The position numbers and the translations under genes were made by a program. A stretch of DNA of 64,000 nt from Oceanospirillum sp048264105. Lineage in GTDB: Bacteria; Pseudomonadota; Gammaproteobacteria; Pseudomonadales; Halomonadaceae. Every line of letters starts with the position of its first letter. Position 1 is the first letter of the stretch. Shown here one piece after another: positions 42,408 to 50,849 of the stretch. The stretch is from the NCBI GenBank assembly GCA_048264105.1, contig JBLXDJ010000002.1:558001-622000 (forward strand), given 5' to 3'. The notes under the pieces were generated by a model, which worked only from the letters and a program-made list of their open reading frames with translations, was not told the origin of the DNA and did not search any database.

Positions 42408-42725
42408 ATGACTGATATTGCTCAAACACCGGAACCACCCTATTACGCTGTGATTTTTACTAATCACAGAACTGAAGTTGACGAGGGTTACGGAGCTATG
42501 GCGGATCGCATGGTGGAGCTGGCGGCTGATCAACCGGGATTTCTGGGTGTGGAGTCAGTGCGGGATGGTTTGGGTATCACCGTCTCCTACTGGGAGAGTC
42601 TGGAAGCGATTAAACACTGGAAACAGAACGCGGAACACAAAGAGGCGCAACGGCTGGGGCATGAAAAATGGTATGCCTCCTTTAAGCTGAGAATCGCCAA
42701 AGTAGAGCGGGATTATGGTATCTGA
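42408..42725 (+). CDS. Antibiotic biosynthesis monooxygenase (ABM) domain protein
   Basis: This 105-aa dimeric alpha-beta-barrel protein of the ABM superfamily contains AVIFTNHRTEVDEGYGAMAD, DQPGFLGVESVRDG and TVSYWESLEAIKHWKQNAEH, which match the small YqjZ-like group. Such proteins include haem-degrading and quinol-oxidising enzymes and many uncharacterised members. It follows the DUF1801 gene by 37 bp with a GGAA-rich ribosome site and is ended by a strong terminator shared with zur. The substrate is unknown. Confidence 0.88.
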   Translation: MTDIAQTPEPPYYAVIFTNHRTEVDEGYGAMADRMVELAADQPGFLGVESVRDGLGITVSYWESLEAIKHWKQNAEHKEAQRLGHEKWYASFKLRIAKVERDYGI

Positions 42726-42754
42726 ACCTCTTTACTGATTTGTTTTACAAAGAG

Positions 42755-42780
42755 AAAAGGCCTCAAGTGAGGCCTTTTTT
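42755..42780. terminator. Bidirectional terminator between the ABM gene and zur
   Basis: AAAAGGCCTC and GAGGCCTTTT form a 10-bp stem with a 4-nt loop and a T run. The A-rich 5' side gives a shorter T run on the minus strand for zur. Confidence 0.9.
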
Positions 42781-42791
42781 GACGGTTTAAA

Positions 42792-43262
42792 TCAAACCTT
42801 GGTGTCTTCCTGGCACTGTTCACACAGGCCGTGCAGTTCCAGTTGTTTTCGCACCAGCGTAAATCCTGCTTCTTCAATACCCCGGTTAAGCTCGTTCAGG
42901 GTGTCCTGATTAAGGCTGAGTTCTTTGACCGTATTGCATTGATCGCAGATCAGAAACTTAGGTGGCTGGTGCGGATGGTCACAGCAGATATGGTGGCAGG
43001 ATAAAAACTGGTTGGTGGTTTCCAGTTTATGCACAAACCCATTGTCCAGCAGGAAGGTCAGAATCCGGTAGGCGCTCATCGCTGGCAGATTCTCTGAGTA
43101 ATCTTTACGGAACTGTTCGACCACATCATAGGCTGATAGCGGGCTGTCGGCTTCCAGCAAAACCCGAAGCACTTTCTCCCGTTTAGGGGTCAGACGAACA
43201 CCGGAATTCTGACAGGACTTCAGAGCATGACTGATAGTTTGTTCAACATCTTGTTTGATCAT
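42792..43262 (-). CDS. zur: Zinc uptake regulator Zur (Fur family)
   Basis: This 156-aa Fur-family repressor has a winged-helix part with GVRLTPKREKVLRVLLEAD and PAMSAYRILTFLLDNGFVHK, then metal-binding residues HHICCDHPHQPPKFLICDQCN and a C-terminal HGLCEQC. The HHICCDHPH motif and the two CxxC pairs fit Zur rather than Fur or PerR. Its ATG overlaps the stop of the upstream permease gene by 4 bp, so it is translated from that transcript. No palindromic Zur box is evident upstream of the permease. Confidence 0.88.
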   Translation of the reverse strand: MIKQDVEQTISHALKSCQNSGVRLTPKREKVLRVLLEADSPLSAYDVVEQFRKDYSENLPAMSAYRILTFLLDNGFVHKLETTNQFLSCHHICCDHPHQPPKFLICDQCNTVKELSLNQDTLNELNRGIEEAGFTLVRKQLELHGLCEQCQEDTKV

Positions 43263-44668
43263 GCCTGTGACTCCTTGGTGTCGGTCGGGCTCGCTTTCTG
43301 AAAATTCGGATTGGTTCGGGTGACCTGTTTAAGTTCTTCCAGAGTAACAGGAGACTTTTTCCCCGTGGGGGTATCGCTGGTGTCGTGCAGATTTTCTTCT
43401 TTCTGCTCCTTTTCGTGATCACTATGGCTATGCCAGTCTGAAAAGTGGCGCAGCAGCCATAAGCCCGGTAGGGCGATCAGGGTGCAGAGAATAAAGAATT
43501 CTGTCCAGCCGACCGCCTCGGCAAGAAAACCGCTGGGGGCAGAGATCAGGGTGCGGGGCACGCCCATCAGGCTGGTGAGCAGAGCGTATTGCGTAGCGGT
43601 AAAGCGTTTGTCTGTCAGAGATGCCATAAAGGCCATGTAGGCCGCAGTGCCCATTCCGGCAGTGAGGTTCTCAAAACCGATCACCGCCGCCAGCATATTC
43701 AGGTTGTAACCGACCTCTGCCAGCACCGCAAAACCGGCGGTACTGACCATCTGCAGAATACCAAACAGCCAGAGGGCGCGATAAATCCCCAGACGAATAA
43801 TCAGAGCGCCACCGAGGAAGGCACCGATCAGGGTAGCCCAGAAACCAAACAGTTTAACGGTATAACCGATCTCTTCAGAACTGTAGCCCAAATCTACATA
43901 GAAGGGGCTGGTCATGGCGCTGGCGAGTGTGTCACCCAGTTTATAGAGCAGAATAAACAGCAGAATGGTCCAGGCGCTGTCCCGGGTGAAATACTCTTTA
44001 AAAGGTTCAACGACAGCGGCTTTCAGGCTGGAAGGCGGTGGGGCTTCAACCTGTGGCTCCGGTGCCATCAGTGTGGTGACCATGCCGATGCCCATGCAAA
44101 GTCCCATCAGCATATAAACTGCGGCAAAGCCTATGCTGTCGGCTAATACAAGTCCGCCACCGGAGGCCAGCAGCATACCGGTACGGTAGCCGTAAACGTA
44201 GAGGCTGGAGCCCATGCCCAGTTCGTTCTCGTGCAGATGCTCACGGCGGTAGGCGTCAATCACAATATCCTGGCTGGCGCTGAAGAAAGTGACCAGCAAA
44301 GCCAGAAAGGCGATCATCCAGGGCGATGAGGCCGGATCTGATAAGCCAAGACTGGCAATGGAGAGTGCCAGCAATAGCTGAATCAGCAGCAGCCAGCCGC
44401 GGCGGCGTCCCAGAAAGGGCAGGGTAAAGCGATCAAGAAAAGGCGCCCAGACAAACTTCAGGGTATAGGGCAGGCCAACCAGAGCCATCATGCCGATAGT
44501 TGAGAGATCTACGCCTTCCTGACGCATCCAGACCTGCAGAACGGAGATCGTCAGCAGCAGGGGCATGCCGCTGGAAAAGCCCATGACGAAGGTGACCAGC
44601 ATACGGCGATTAAAACAAGCTGCCAGAAGGTCTTTGATATTGAACTGAGTGTTAGGGTGCTTGGTCAA
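43259..44668 (-). CDS. ampG: AmpG-like muropeptide MFS transporter
   Basis: This polytopic MFS permease has about 12-14 hydrophobic segments and resembles AmpG, which imports anhydromuropeptides for cell-wall recycling and beta-lactamase induction. Conserved motifs are FVMGFSSGMPLLLTISVLQ near the N-terminus, GLPYTLKFVWAPFLDRF and GRRRGWLLLIQL, and SASQDIVIDAYRREHL in the cytoplasmic loop. The C-terminal tail is long and charged (His/Glu-rich). The start is uncertain: a TTG at 44668 gives an AmpG-like N-terminus, and the frame extends to 44737. It is upstream of and coupled to zur. The link of AmpG to Zur is unusual. Confidence 0.82.
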   Translation of the reverse strand: MTKHPNTQFNIKDLLAACFNRRMLVTFVMGFSSGMPLLLTISVLQVWMRQEGVDLSTIGMMALVGLPYTLKFVWAPFLDRFTLPFLGRRRGWLLLIQLLLALSIASLGLSDPASSPWMIAFLALLVTFFSASQDIVIDAYRREHLHENELGMGSSLYVYGYRTGMLLASGGGLVLADSIGFAAVYMLMGLCMGIGMVTTLMAPEPQVEAPPPSSLKAAVVEPFKEYFTRDSAWTILLFILLYKLGDTLASAMTSPFYVDLGYSSEEIGYTVKLFGFWATLIGAFLGGALIIRLGIYRALWLFGILQMVSTAGFAVLAEVGYNLNMLAAVIGFENLTAGMGTAAYMAFMASLTDKRFTATQYALLTSLMGVPRTLISAPSGFLAEAVGWTEFFILCTLIALPGLWLLRHFSDWHSHSDHEKEQKEENLHDTSDTPTGKKSPVTLEELKQVTRTNPNFQKASPTDTKESQA

Positions 44669-44857
44669 GTTTGATATCCGGTTGGGTCGTGCTGCAGATG
44701 CTGGTCGCCGTTTGCACCTGCAGGCAGGTAAAGCCAAAAGTGTGTCATTGTACGCAAGATGCGCGGCTGTGCCGAGAGGTAAAGCTGTTGTTATACTGCG
44801 CCCAACAAGCGCCCGCTGATTCAGGGGCTCAGGCGGCAGATATTAAGGCGGTAAAAG

Positions 44858-45664
44858 ATGCTGGCAGATTTTAAAGTGGCAGGTGTACAGATGGTTTCCG
44901 GTGAAGATCTGGAACAGAATCTGGCGAGGGCAGAATATTGGGTGGCTCAGGCCGCAGAACAGGGCGCGCAGCTTATCGCGCTGCCGGAGTACTTTACACT
45001 CCTGCATCATGATGAACGGGCCAAGTTTGAGATCGCAGAAGTTTATGGTGATGGTCCGATACAGCAGCGTTTGTCTGCACTGGCCCGTAAGCTGAATATC
45101 TGGCTGGTGGCGGGATCTCTGCCGCTGAAGGGACAGCAGGATGATCACGTTACCAATACGACGCTGGTCTTTGACTCAGAAGGTGTCTGTGTCGCCCGTT
45201 ATGACAAGATCCATCTGTTCAGTTTCCAGAAAGGCGAAGAGAGCTATAACGAATCCGCCAGTATCGAAGCGGGTACTCAACCAGTTTGCTTTGATACCCC
45301 ATGGGGGCGTGTGGGTCTGGGGATCTGCTATGACCTGCGTTTCCCTGAGCTTTTCCGGGCGCTGGATAATGTGGATCTGCTTGTAGTGCCTTCCGCCTTT
45401 ACCGTGCCGACCGGTCGAGCTCATTGGGAGCTGTTACTGAAAGCCCGCGCGGTTGAAAATCAGTGCTATCTGCTGGCGCCGGCTCAGGGTGGTGATCACG
45501 AAAGTGGCCGAAAAACCTGGGGGCACTCTATGGTGGTTGATCCATGGGGAGAAACTCTGGCAGAGCAGGATCAGGGCGAAGGTGTTGTTTTCGCCGATCT
45601 GAAAAAAAGCCGTTTTGAAGAGATACGGCAGCAGCTACCCTCCTGGTTGCATCGCCGCCTGTAA
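44858..45664 (+). CDS. Nitrilase-family amidohydrolase (deaminated glutathione amidase type)
   Basis: This 268-aa carbon-nitrogen hydrolase has the catalytic Glu in LIALPEYFTLL, Lys in RYDKIHLFSF and Cys in VGLGICYDLRFPELFR, the three invariant residues of the superfamily. The sequence matches the Nit1/YbeM group, which removes deaminated glutathione, a repair reaction. The segment GRKTWGHSMVVDPWGE is typical. It is divergent from the AmpG gene. The start at 44858 gives LADFKVAGVQMVSGED, the usual N-terminal strand. The physiological substrate is inferred from the family. Confidence 0.9.
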   Translation: MLADFKVAGVQMVSGEDLEQNLARAEYWVAQAAEQGAQLIALPEYFTLLHHDERAKFEIAEVYGDGPIQQRLSALARKLNIWLVAGSLPLKGQQDDHVTNTTLVFDSEGVCVARYDKIHLFSFQKGEESYNESASIEAGTQPVCFDTPWGRVGLGICYDLRFPELFRALDNVDLLVVPSAFTVPTGRAHWELLLKARAVENQCYLLAPAQGGDHESGRKTWGHSMVVDPWGETLAEQDQGEGVVFADLKKSRFEEIRQQLPSWLHRRL

Positions 45665-45759
45665 GTTGTTTTGTCTGTTTCATCCGGGATAAACGTAAAG
45701 TTTTATCCACTGGCGCTTTATTCCGGATTCGGGGGCTGTCGGTCAGACTGCCCCTCGAC

Positions 45760-45765
45760 TATAAT
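45760..45765 (+). promoter_or_regulatory. Probable -10 element for gltX
   Basis: TATAAT followed by TGCCCGC, a GC-rich discriminator, lies 53 bp before the gltX ATG. The -35 (CTGTCG or TGTCGG, 17-18 bp upstream) is poor. The GC-rich discriminator would fit negative control by ppGpp. Confidence 0.45.
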
Positions 45766-45817
45766 TGCCCGCAATTGATTATCTCCCATTCATCATCACA
45801 GGAAAGAACGGAAAACC

Positions 45818-47302
45818 ATGACTGTTCGCACCCGTATTGCTCCATCACCAACCGGTGATCCCCACGTTGGTACCGCTTATATTGCTCTGTTTAACCTGGC
45901 GTTTGCCCGTAAGCATGGCGGTAAATTTATTCTGCGTATCGAAGATACCGATCAGACCCGTAGTAGTGCTGAATCGGAACAGATGATTTTTGATTCCCTG
46001 CGCTGGTTAGGTCTGAACTGGGATGAAGGGCCGGATGTGGGTGGTGAATATGGTCCTTACCGTCAGTCTGAGCGTAAGGATATGTATGCGGATTACGCAT
46101 ACCGTCTGGAAAATGAAGGTAAAGCGTTCCGTTGCTACCGCACCAGTGAAGAACTGAATGAACTGCGTGAAGCCCGTAAAGCGGAAGGTCTGCATACGGC
46201 TCTGAAGCAAAGTGATCTGGCTCTGCCTGCGGAAGAAGTGGCTGCCCGTGAAGCCGCTGGTGCGCCTTACGTGATCCGTATGTGTGTTCCTGAAGAAGGT
46301 GTTTGTCAGGTTGAAGACATGCTGCGTGGCACCATTGAGATCGATTGGGGACAGATCGATTGTCAGATTCTGCTGAAAGCGGATGGCATGCCGACCTACC
46401 ACCTGGCGAACGTGGTGGATGATCATCTGATGAAGATCACCCATGTACTTCGTGGTGAAGAATGGATCAACTCAGCACCTAAGCATAAGCTGCTGTATGA
46501 ATACTTCGGTTGGGATATGCCGGTTCTGTGTCACTTCCCGCTGCTGCGTAATGCGGATAAGTCCAAGCTGTCCAAGCGTAAGAACCCGACTTCGATCAAC
46601 TTCTACCGTCGCATGGGTTTCCTGCCGGAAGCGGTTGTGAACTATCTGGGTCGCATGGGGTGGTCGATGCCGGATGAGCGTGAGCGTTTCTCACTGGATG
46701 AGATGATCGAAAACTTCGATATCCAGCGTGTATCTCTGGGTGGTCCGGTATTTGACGTAGAAAAACTGTCCTGGCTGAACGGCCTGTACATCCGTGAAAC
46801 TCTGGATGATCAGCAGTTTATGCAGGAAGTGATGAAGTGGGCGTTTAACCCTGAGTACGTCAGTCAGATCATTCCTCAGATCAAAGGCCGTGTAGAAACC
46901 TTCAGTGATATTGCACCGCTGGTGGGCTTCTTCTTCTCCGGTATGCTGCCGATCACCGAAGAGAGCTTTGCTCATATTAAAGCTGAAAAAGCGGATGTTG
47001 TGAAACAGCTGCAGTTTACTCTTTGGCAGATGGAAGCGCTGCGTGAATGGAACAAAGATAATATCTTTGCTGATGTGAAGATGCTGGCGGATCACTTTGA
47101 AGTAAAAATTAAAGAGTTCCTGCAGCCGATCTTTGTGGCTATTGCCGGTTCTGCAACCTCTTCTTCCGTTCTGGATTCCATGGCAATTATCGGCCCGGAT
47201 ATGACCCGTGCGCGTCTGCGTCATGCGGTTGAAGTGTTGGGCGGTGTTTCCAAGAAGCAAACCAAGAAGCTGGAAAAAGAGTTTGCCGCGTTAAACCAGT
47301 AA
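45818..47302 (+). CDS. gltX: Glutamate-tRNA ligase
   Basis: This class I aminoacyl-tRNA synthetase charges tRNA-Glu. The 494-aa protein has the HIGH-type motif at IAPSPTGDPHVGTAYIA, FILRIEDTDQTRS, and the KMSKS-type motif KLSKRKNPTS at about residues 249-258. The C-terminal anticodon-binding domain ends in KKLEKEFAAL. Length fits the discriminating GluRS1 group, and it lacks a zinc-binding cysteine cluster. Two tRNA genes, including tRNA-Glu, follow 140 bp downstream. Confidence 0.97.
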   Translation: MTVRTRIAPSPTGDPHVGTAYIALFNLAFARKHGGKFILRIEDTDQTRSSAESEQMIFDSLRWLGLNWDEGPDVGGEYGPYRQSERKDMYADYAYRLENEGKAFRCYRTSEELNELREARKAEGLHTALKQSDLALPAEEVAAREAAGAPYVIRMCVPEEGVCQVEDMLRGTIEIDWGQIDCQILLKADGMPTYHLANVVDDHLMKITHVLRGEEWINSAPKHKLLYEYFGWDMPVLCHFPLLRNADKSKLSKRKNPTSINFYRRMGFLPEAVVNYLGRMGWSMPDERERFSLDEMIENFDIQRVSLGGPVFDVEKLSWLNGLYIRETLDDQQFMQEVMKWAFNPEYVSQIIPQIKGRVETFSDIAPLVGFFFSGMLPITEESFAHIKAEKADVVKQLQFTLWQMEALREWNKDNIFADVKMLADHFEVKIKEFLQPIFVAIAGSATSSSVLDSMAIIGPDMTRARLRHAVEVLGGVSKKQTKKLEKEFAALNQ

Positions 47303-47395
47303 GGAGACTCCCTTATGGGATAAGCCTTTCCGGCTAACCGGTTGATTTGTCAGCATAAGTTTTCTCAATAAATGAAAATTTTTTGAAAAAAAGTG

Positions 47396-47424
47396 TTGAC
47401 CCGTACGGGGCGGATCAGTATTAT
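47396..47424 (+). promoter_or_regulatory. Strong sigma-70 promoter of the tRNA-Ala/tRNA-Glu unit
   Basis: TTGACC (47396-47401), a 17-bp spacer and TATTAT (47419-47424), followed by the GC-rich discriminator CGTCCCGT, the mark of stable-RNA promoters under stringent control. Transcription would start near 47431, about 12 bp before the first tRNA. An A/T-rich stretch upstream (47370-47393) resembles an UP element. Confidence 0.8.
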
Positions 47425-47442
47425 TCGTCCCGTACTTGAGAC

Positions 47443-47518
47443 GGGGCCTTAGCTCAGCTGGGAGAGCGCAACACTGGCAGTGTTGAGGTCAGCGGTTCGA
47501 TCCCGCTAGGCTCCACCA
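47443..47518 (+). tRNA. tRNA-Ala (anticodon GGC)
   Basis: The 76-nt cloverleaf has acceptor stem GGGGCCT pairing with AGGCTCC and an encoded ACCA end, D-arm AGCTCAGCTGGGAGAGC, anticodon stem CAACA with TGTTG and loop CTGGCAG, giving anticodon GGC, and T-arm with GGTTCGATCCC. The structure is complete and no intron or mismatch is seen. Confidence 0.97.
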
Positions 47519-47566
47519 ATCTCACGTATGACCTGAAATTAATCGTTGATTAGCTTCAGTCCTTGC

Positions 47567-47642
47567 GTCCCATTCGTCTAGTGGCCTAGGACACCGCCCT
47601 TTCACGGCGGTAACAGGGGTTCGAACCCCCTATGGGACGCCA
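47567..47642 (+). tRNA. tRNA-Glu (anticodon TTC)
   Basis: The 76-nt tRNA has acceptor stem GTCCCAT pairing with ATGGGAC and an encoded GCCA end, anticodon stem CCGCC with GGCGG and loop CTTTCAC giving anticodon TTC, and T-arm GGGGTTCGAACCCCC. It lies 48 bp after tRNA-Ala on the same transcript and close to gltX, which charges it. Confidence 0.97.
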
Positions 47643-47679
47643 TCTTTTCTTCTGAAGATTGAGTCGAAAAGAGATAAAA

Positions 47680-47705
47680 ATACCGCCTGATGGGCGGTTT
47701 TTTTA
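47680..47705 (+). terminator. Rho-independent terminator of the tRNA operon
   Basis: ACCGCC and GGGCGGT pair with a short TGAT loop, followed by seven T residues, 39 bp after tRNA-Glu. It also lies before the convergent HD-GYP gene. Confidence 0.85.
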
Positions 47706-47803
47706 TGCCTGAAATTTGCCTCAAGCTACAAAAAAAGCCCTTCCTTCATCTCTGAAAAAAGAGCCTTCTGAGTTCCTATCGCCTTGTATAGGGCTTTCAG
47801 GGA

Positions 47804-49756
47804 TTAGTCCATCATCAGCAGGCGGTTGACGAAGTACTTGGCCGGATCTTCCGGGCGTACAATCGTGCCTACGCTGGCAGAGCCTACCGGATCCGTCAGG
47901 TCGAAATCATCGGGAGTTATCAGCTGCTTCTTGTCAGCGTCGTAGATGACGCGAACCATGGCCGGTTTAGCGGTTTCTTCGTCCAATGTCAGGACAAAGC
48001 CCAGCTTGTTGGTTGAAAGGCGAACAAAAGAACCGACGGGCATCAGGCCGATGCACTTGATAAAGCGCTGAACCATAATGCGGTCAAACTGCTTGTCGCT
48101 GTTCATCAGGGTTTTGAAGGCCAGTGCCGGTAGCATGCCTTTGGCGTAGTTGCGATCCGTCGTCATGGCGTCGTAGGCATCAACAATGGCAGCCATCCGC
48201 GCCAGGCCGGAGATCTTGTCGGCTTTCAGTTTGCGCGGGTAACCTGAGCCGTCGAGACGCTCTGTATTGCCCAGTACGACAGCCAGCACCTCTTTTGGAA
48301 GGTTGTCTGAGGCCTCTGTCAGTGCTTTATGGGTCGCGATGACATGGCGCTGCATGCTCTTCAGTTCCTGCGCGTTAAGACGGTCAGGTTTGAACATGAT
48401 CATGCTGGGTAGTGTCGCTTTGCCCAGGTCGTGCACCATGCCAGCCAGAATCAGCTCTGATAGCTTGCCGTTGTAGCCCATGCTTTTGGCAAAGTTGGCC
48501 AGATGGATACCGAAACTAACGCTGTGCTGTGGAATGTAATCCTGTGCATCCCTGAGTGTGGTCAGGGCGATCAGTACATGTGGGTTTTGTTCCAGCGCGC
48601 TGGCCAGTTGTTCCGATACGTCATAAGCAGGTTCGAGCTTCAGAGTCTGTTTCTGCTTGAGTTGAGCCAGCAGACCTTTAACACAGGCGATGGCATTGCT
48701 GTGATAAATGCGGAACTCTTTAAACTGCTCCTGCAGTTTGGCTTTTTCTTTCTGCTGCTTCAGTTCGTTGATGCCGGACTGAATGGAATTCTCTTCAATC
48801 GGTTCTTCTGTGACATCTTCTGTTGCTGCATCGGTGCTGCCGTTTTTGGCTGCAGCACCTGATTTTGAGCTTTTAGCTCCGGCTTTTTTCTTACGGGCTG
48901 GTTCTTTCTCAGCTGTTGCTGATCCGGCTCCAGCACCAGCGCCACCTTCACTTTCTTCCAGTGGTTTGGGTTCGTAAAGCGGAGAGATATATCTTGAGCT
49001 GCCATCACTGGTGCGGCGTGCAACTTCCCTCTGGATCTCGGCGACAGCATAGGAAACCTTGCGTTCCTCCATAGGGGGAAGCTCGTGAAACAGGCAGCCA
49101 CAGCTTGATCGGTCTGCTTTTTCATCGTATCCGACGTGGCGAACCTGAATTGCAGTGCTGATCGATAGCTGGTTAGGGAAGGTGATGGAACAGTTGTCGA
49201 GAATTGCCTGGCCGCCGAGGGTTTCACGGTAATCACCATCAAGTTCGATCTGGCAGCCCTGCGCGGATATGTCTTTTAGCTCACCGACAATCGGTTTGGC
49301 GAAGTCTTTCGAGTCCAGAATGGCGTCGATAATAACACCGCGGCGAATCTGGGCGCGGTAGAACTGGCGGCGCTGGAAGTAATCGAGTTCATCCGGAAAC
49401 GGGATTTTATAGATCGCCTGTCCATCCTGAATACCTTTGCCGACGGCTCTCAGGCTGGATGAAGCGATACGACAGCCATCGTAGTAGGCCTCGAACATGA
49501 AAGCGCCACTTTTTGCCATAACCCGATCACCCCAATTGGGGGAAACCTGGTCGACGATGAAGTGGCGGTTCTTAAGATCGATTTTCAGAATAATGGTGCT
49601 GTAAACGCCTTCAACGGTGTTGAAGTGGAGTTTCAGCGGGATGTGGTGATCCTTCAGGCGGTTGAGAAGCCCGTAAATGCTTTCAGGTTTGGTCAAGAGC
49701 TGGCCTTGCGGCTCAGATTGATTGTCCTGCTGTGCGTTGGGTGTCTCAGTTGCCAA
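47804..49756 (-). CDS. PilZ domain/HD-GYP domain protein with degenerate GYP motif
   Basis: This 650-aa cytoplasmic protein combines an N-terminal flagellar-brake-like domain and a PilZ c-di-GMP-binding domain (FQRRQFYRAQIRRG, about 125-140; LKDISAQGCQIEL, about 160-172), an Ala/Lys/Gly-rich disordered linker (about 265-325), a coiled coil and an HD-GYP domain. The HD residues (VHDLGKATLP, His 442 and Asp 443) and AIVDAYDAMTTDRNY are present. The usual HHExxDGxGYP is NTERLDGSGYP (497-507), so both metal-binding histidines are missing. PilZ appears intact and phosphodiesterase activity doubtful. The ATG start has an AGGATT-type ribosome site. It is monocistronic. Confidence 0.85.
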   Translation of the reverse strand: MATETPNAQQDNQSEPQGQLLTKPESIYGLLNRLKDHHIPLKLHFNTVEGVYSTIILKIDLKNRHFIVDQVSPNWGDRVMAKSGAFMFEAYYDGCRIASSSLRAVGKGIQDGQAIYKIPFPDELDYFQRRQFYRAQIRRGVIIDAILDSKDFAKPIVGELKDISAQGCQIELDGDYRETLGGQAILDNCSITFPNQLSISTAIQVRHVGYDEKADRSSCGCLFHELPPMEERKVSYAVAEIQREVARRTSDGSSRYISPLYEPKPLEESEGGAGAGAGSATAEKEPARKKKAGAKSSKSGAAAKNGSTDAATEDVTEEPIEENSIQSGINELKQQKEKAKLQEQFKEFRIYHSNAIACVKGLLAQLKQKQTLKLEPAYDVSEQLASALEQNPHVLIALTTLRDAQDYIPQHSVSFGIHLANFAKSMGYNGKLSELILAGMVHDLGKATLPSMIMFKPDRLNAQELKSMQRHVIATHKALTEASDNLPKEVLAVVLGNTERLDGSGYPRKLKADKISGLARMAAIVDAYDAMTTDRNYAKGMLPALAFKTLMNSDKQFDRIMVQRFIKCIGLMPVGSFVRLSTNKLGFVLTLDEETAKPAMVRVIYDADKKQLITPDDFDLTDPVGSASVGTIVRPEDPAKYFVNRLLMMD

Positions 49757-49877
49757 GGTACCAAATCCTCTTTGTCTGAATGGCTGTGATGTTTTCGGAA
49801 AAAAGAAAACATCTTATAAAATCAAAAGCCTGAATTGTACACTTAAAATTGTATCTGACTATTACCAGAAGTGGTAT

Positions 49878-50753
49878 TTAGTCTGTCGCTTTAAGTCGTT
49901 TCAGTAGGCTTGATGTATCCCAGCGGTTGCCACCCATCGCCTGAACCTCTCCGTAGAACTGGTCGACAAGTGCCGTGACCGGTAGTTTAGCGTTAATCTT
50001 GCGTCCCTGGTTTAGACAGATATCAAGATCTTTGCGCATCCAGTCGACTGCGAAGCCATGTTCGTATTGATCATTGATCATCGTTTCATGTCGGTTAACC
50101 ATCTGCCAGGACCCTGCGGCTCCTTTTGAGATGACATCGATAACTTTGCGTTGATCAAGGCCTGCTTTTTCGGCGAAATAAAGCCCTTCAGACAGTCCTT
50201 GTACCAGGCCTGCGATACAGATCTGGTTGACCATTTTGGTCAGTTGGCCAGCACCTGCTTCTCCCATCAGGGTGACAGCCTGAGCGTAGATCGTCATGAT
50301 CTCCTGGCACTGCTCAAAAATAGCTTCTTCGCCGCCACACATAATCGTGAGTTTGCCGTTTTCGGCACCCTGCTGGCCACCGGAAACCGGCGCGTCAATA
50401 AAGTGTAACCCTGCGTTGCGACAGGCGGTGTCCAGTTCGGTAGCAAGCTCGGCAGAAGCGGTGGTGTGGTCAACGAGAATACTGCCGTCTTTCATGCTGG
50501 AGATGACGCCATTTTCGCCTGTGGTGACGCTGCGTACATCATCGTCATTACCGACACAGCAGAATACGATATCGGCATTTCTAGCGGCTTCGGCAGGTGT
50601 GGTTCCAAAGCTGCCGCCATAGGTTTCTGCCCACTTTTCCGCTTTGGCGGTGGTGCGGTTGTAGACGCAAACCTTATGACCGGCGTTTGCCAGATGACCT
50701 GCCATTGGGTAGCCCATGACACCAAGACCGATAAATGCGAGGTTGAGTGACAT
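49878..50753 (-). CDS. NAD(P)-dependent beta-hydroxyacid dehydrogenase (3-hydroxyisobutyrate dehydrogenase family)
   Basis: This 291-aa protein has an N-terminal Rossmann motif, FIGLGVMGYPMAGHLANAG, the substrate-binding signature FIDAPVSGGQQGAENGKLTI, and the catalytic Lys in GQLTKMVNQICIAG, all typical of the beta-hydroxyacid dehydrogenase family that includes tartronate semialdehyde and 3-hydroxyisobutyrate dehydrogenases. The exact substrate cannot be told from the sequence. The start at 50753 (SLNLAFIGL) follows GAGGAAA; the frame to 50819 has no better start. It is divergent from nothing and sits downstream of gltA on the same strand beyond a terminator. Confidence 0.92.
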   Translation of the reverse strand: MSLNLAFIGLGVMGYPMAGHLANAGHKVCVYNRTTAKAEKWAETYGGSFGTTPAEAARNADIVFCCVGNDDDVRSVTTGENGVISSMKDGSILVDHTTASAELATELDTACRNAGLHFIDAPVSGGQQGAENGKLTIMCGGEEAIFEQCQEIMTIYAQAVTLMGEAGAGQLTKMVNQICIAGLVQGLSEGLYFAEKAGLDQRKVIDVISKGAAGSWQMVNRHETMINDQYEHGFAVDWMRKDLDICLNQGRKINAKLPVTALVDQFYGEVQAMGGNRWDTSSLLKRLKATD

Positions 50754-50807
50754 TGTTATTATTTCCTCTTGCTCTGTGAGTGTGGTGCTAGCGTTCCTGA
50801 TAAGAAA

Positions 50808-50831
50808 AAAGGGCTGCAAAGCAGCCCTTTT
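50808..50831 (-). terminator. Rho-independent terminator of gltA
   Basis: On the minus strand AAAGGGCTGC and GCAGCCCTTT form a 10-bp stem around a short loop and lead into a T run. It lies 19 bp after the gltA stop. Confidence 0.9.
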
Positions 50832-50849
50832 GGTGGAACCGGTTTGTGC

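Noticed and set aside
44738..44857. Possible Zur box upstream of the permease-zur genes
   Set aside because: Only a half-site-like GTTATAC is present; no palindrome fits the known Zur operator.
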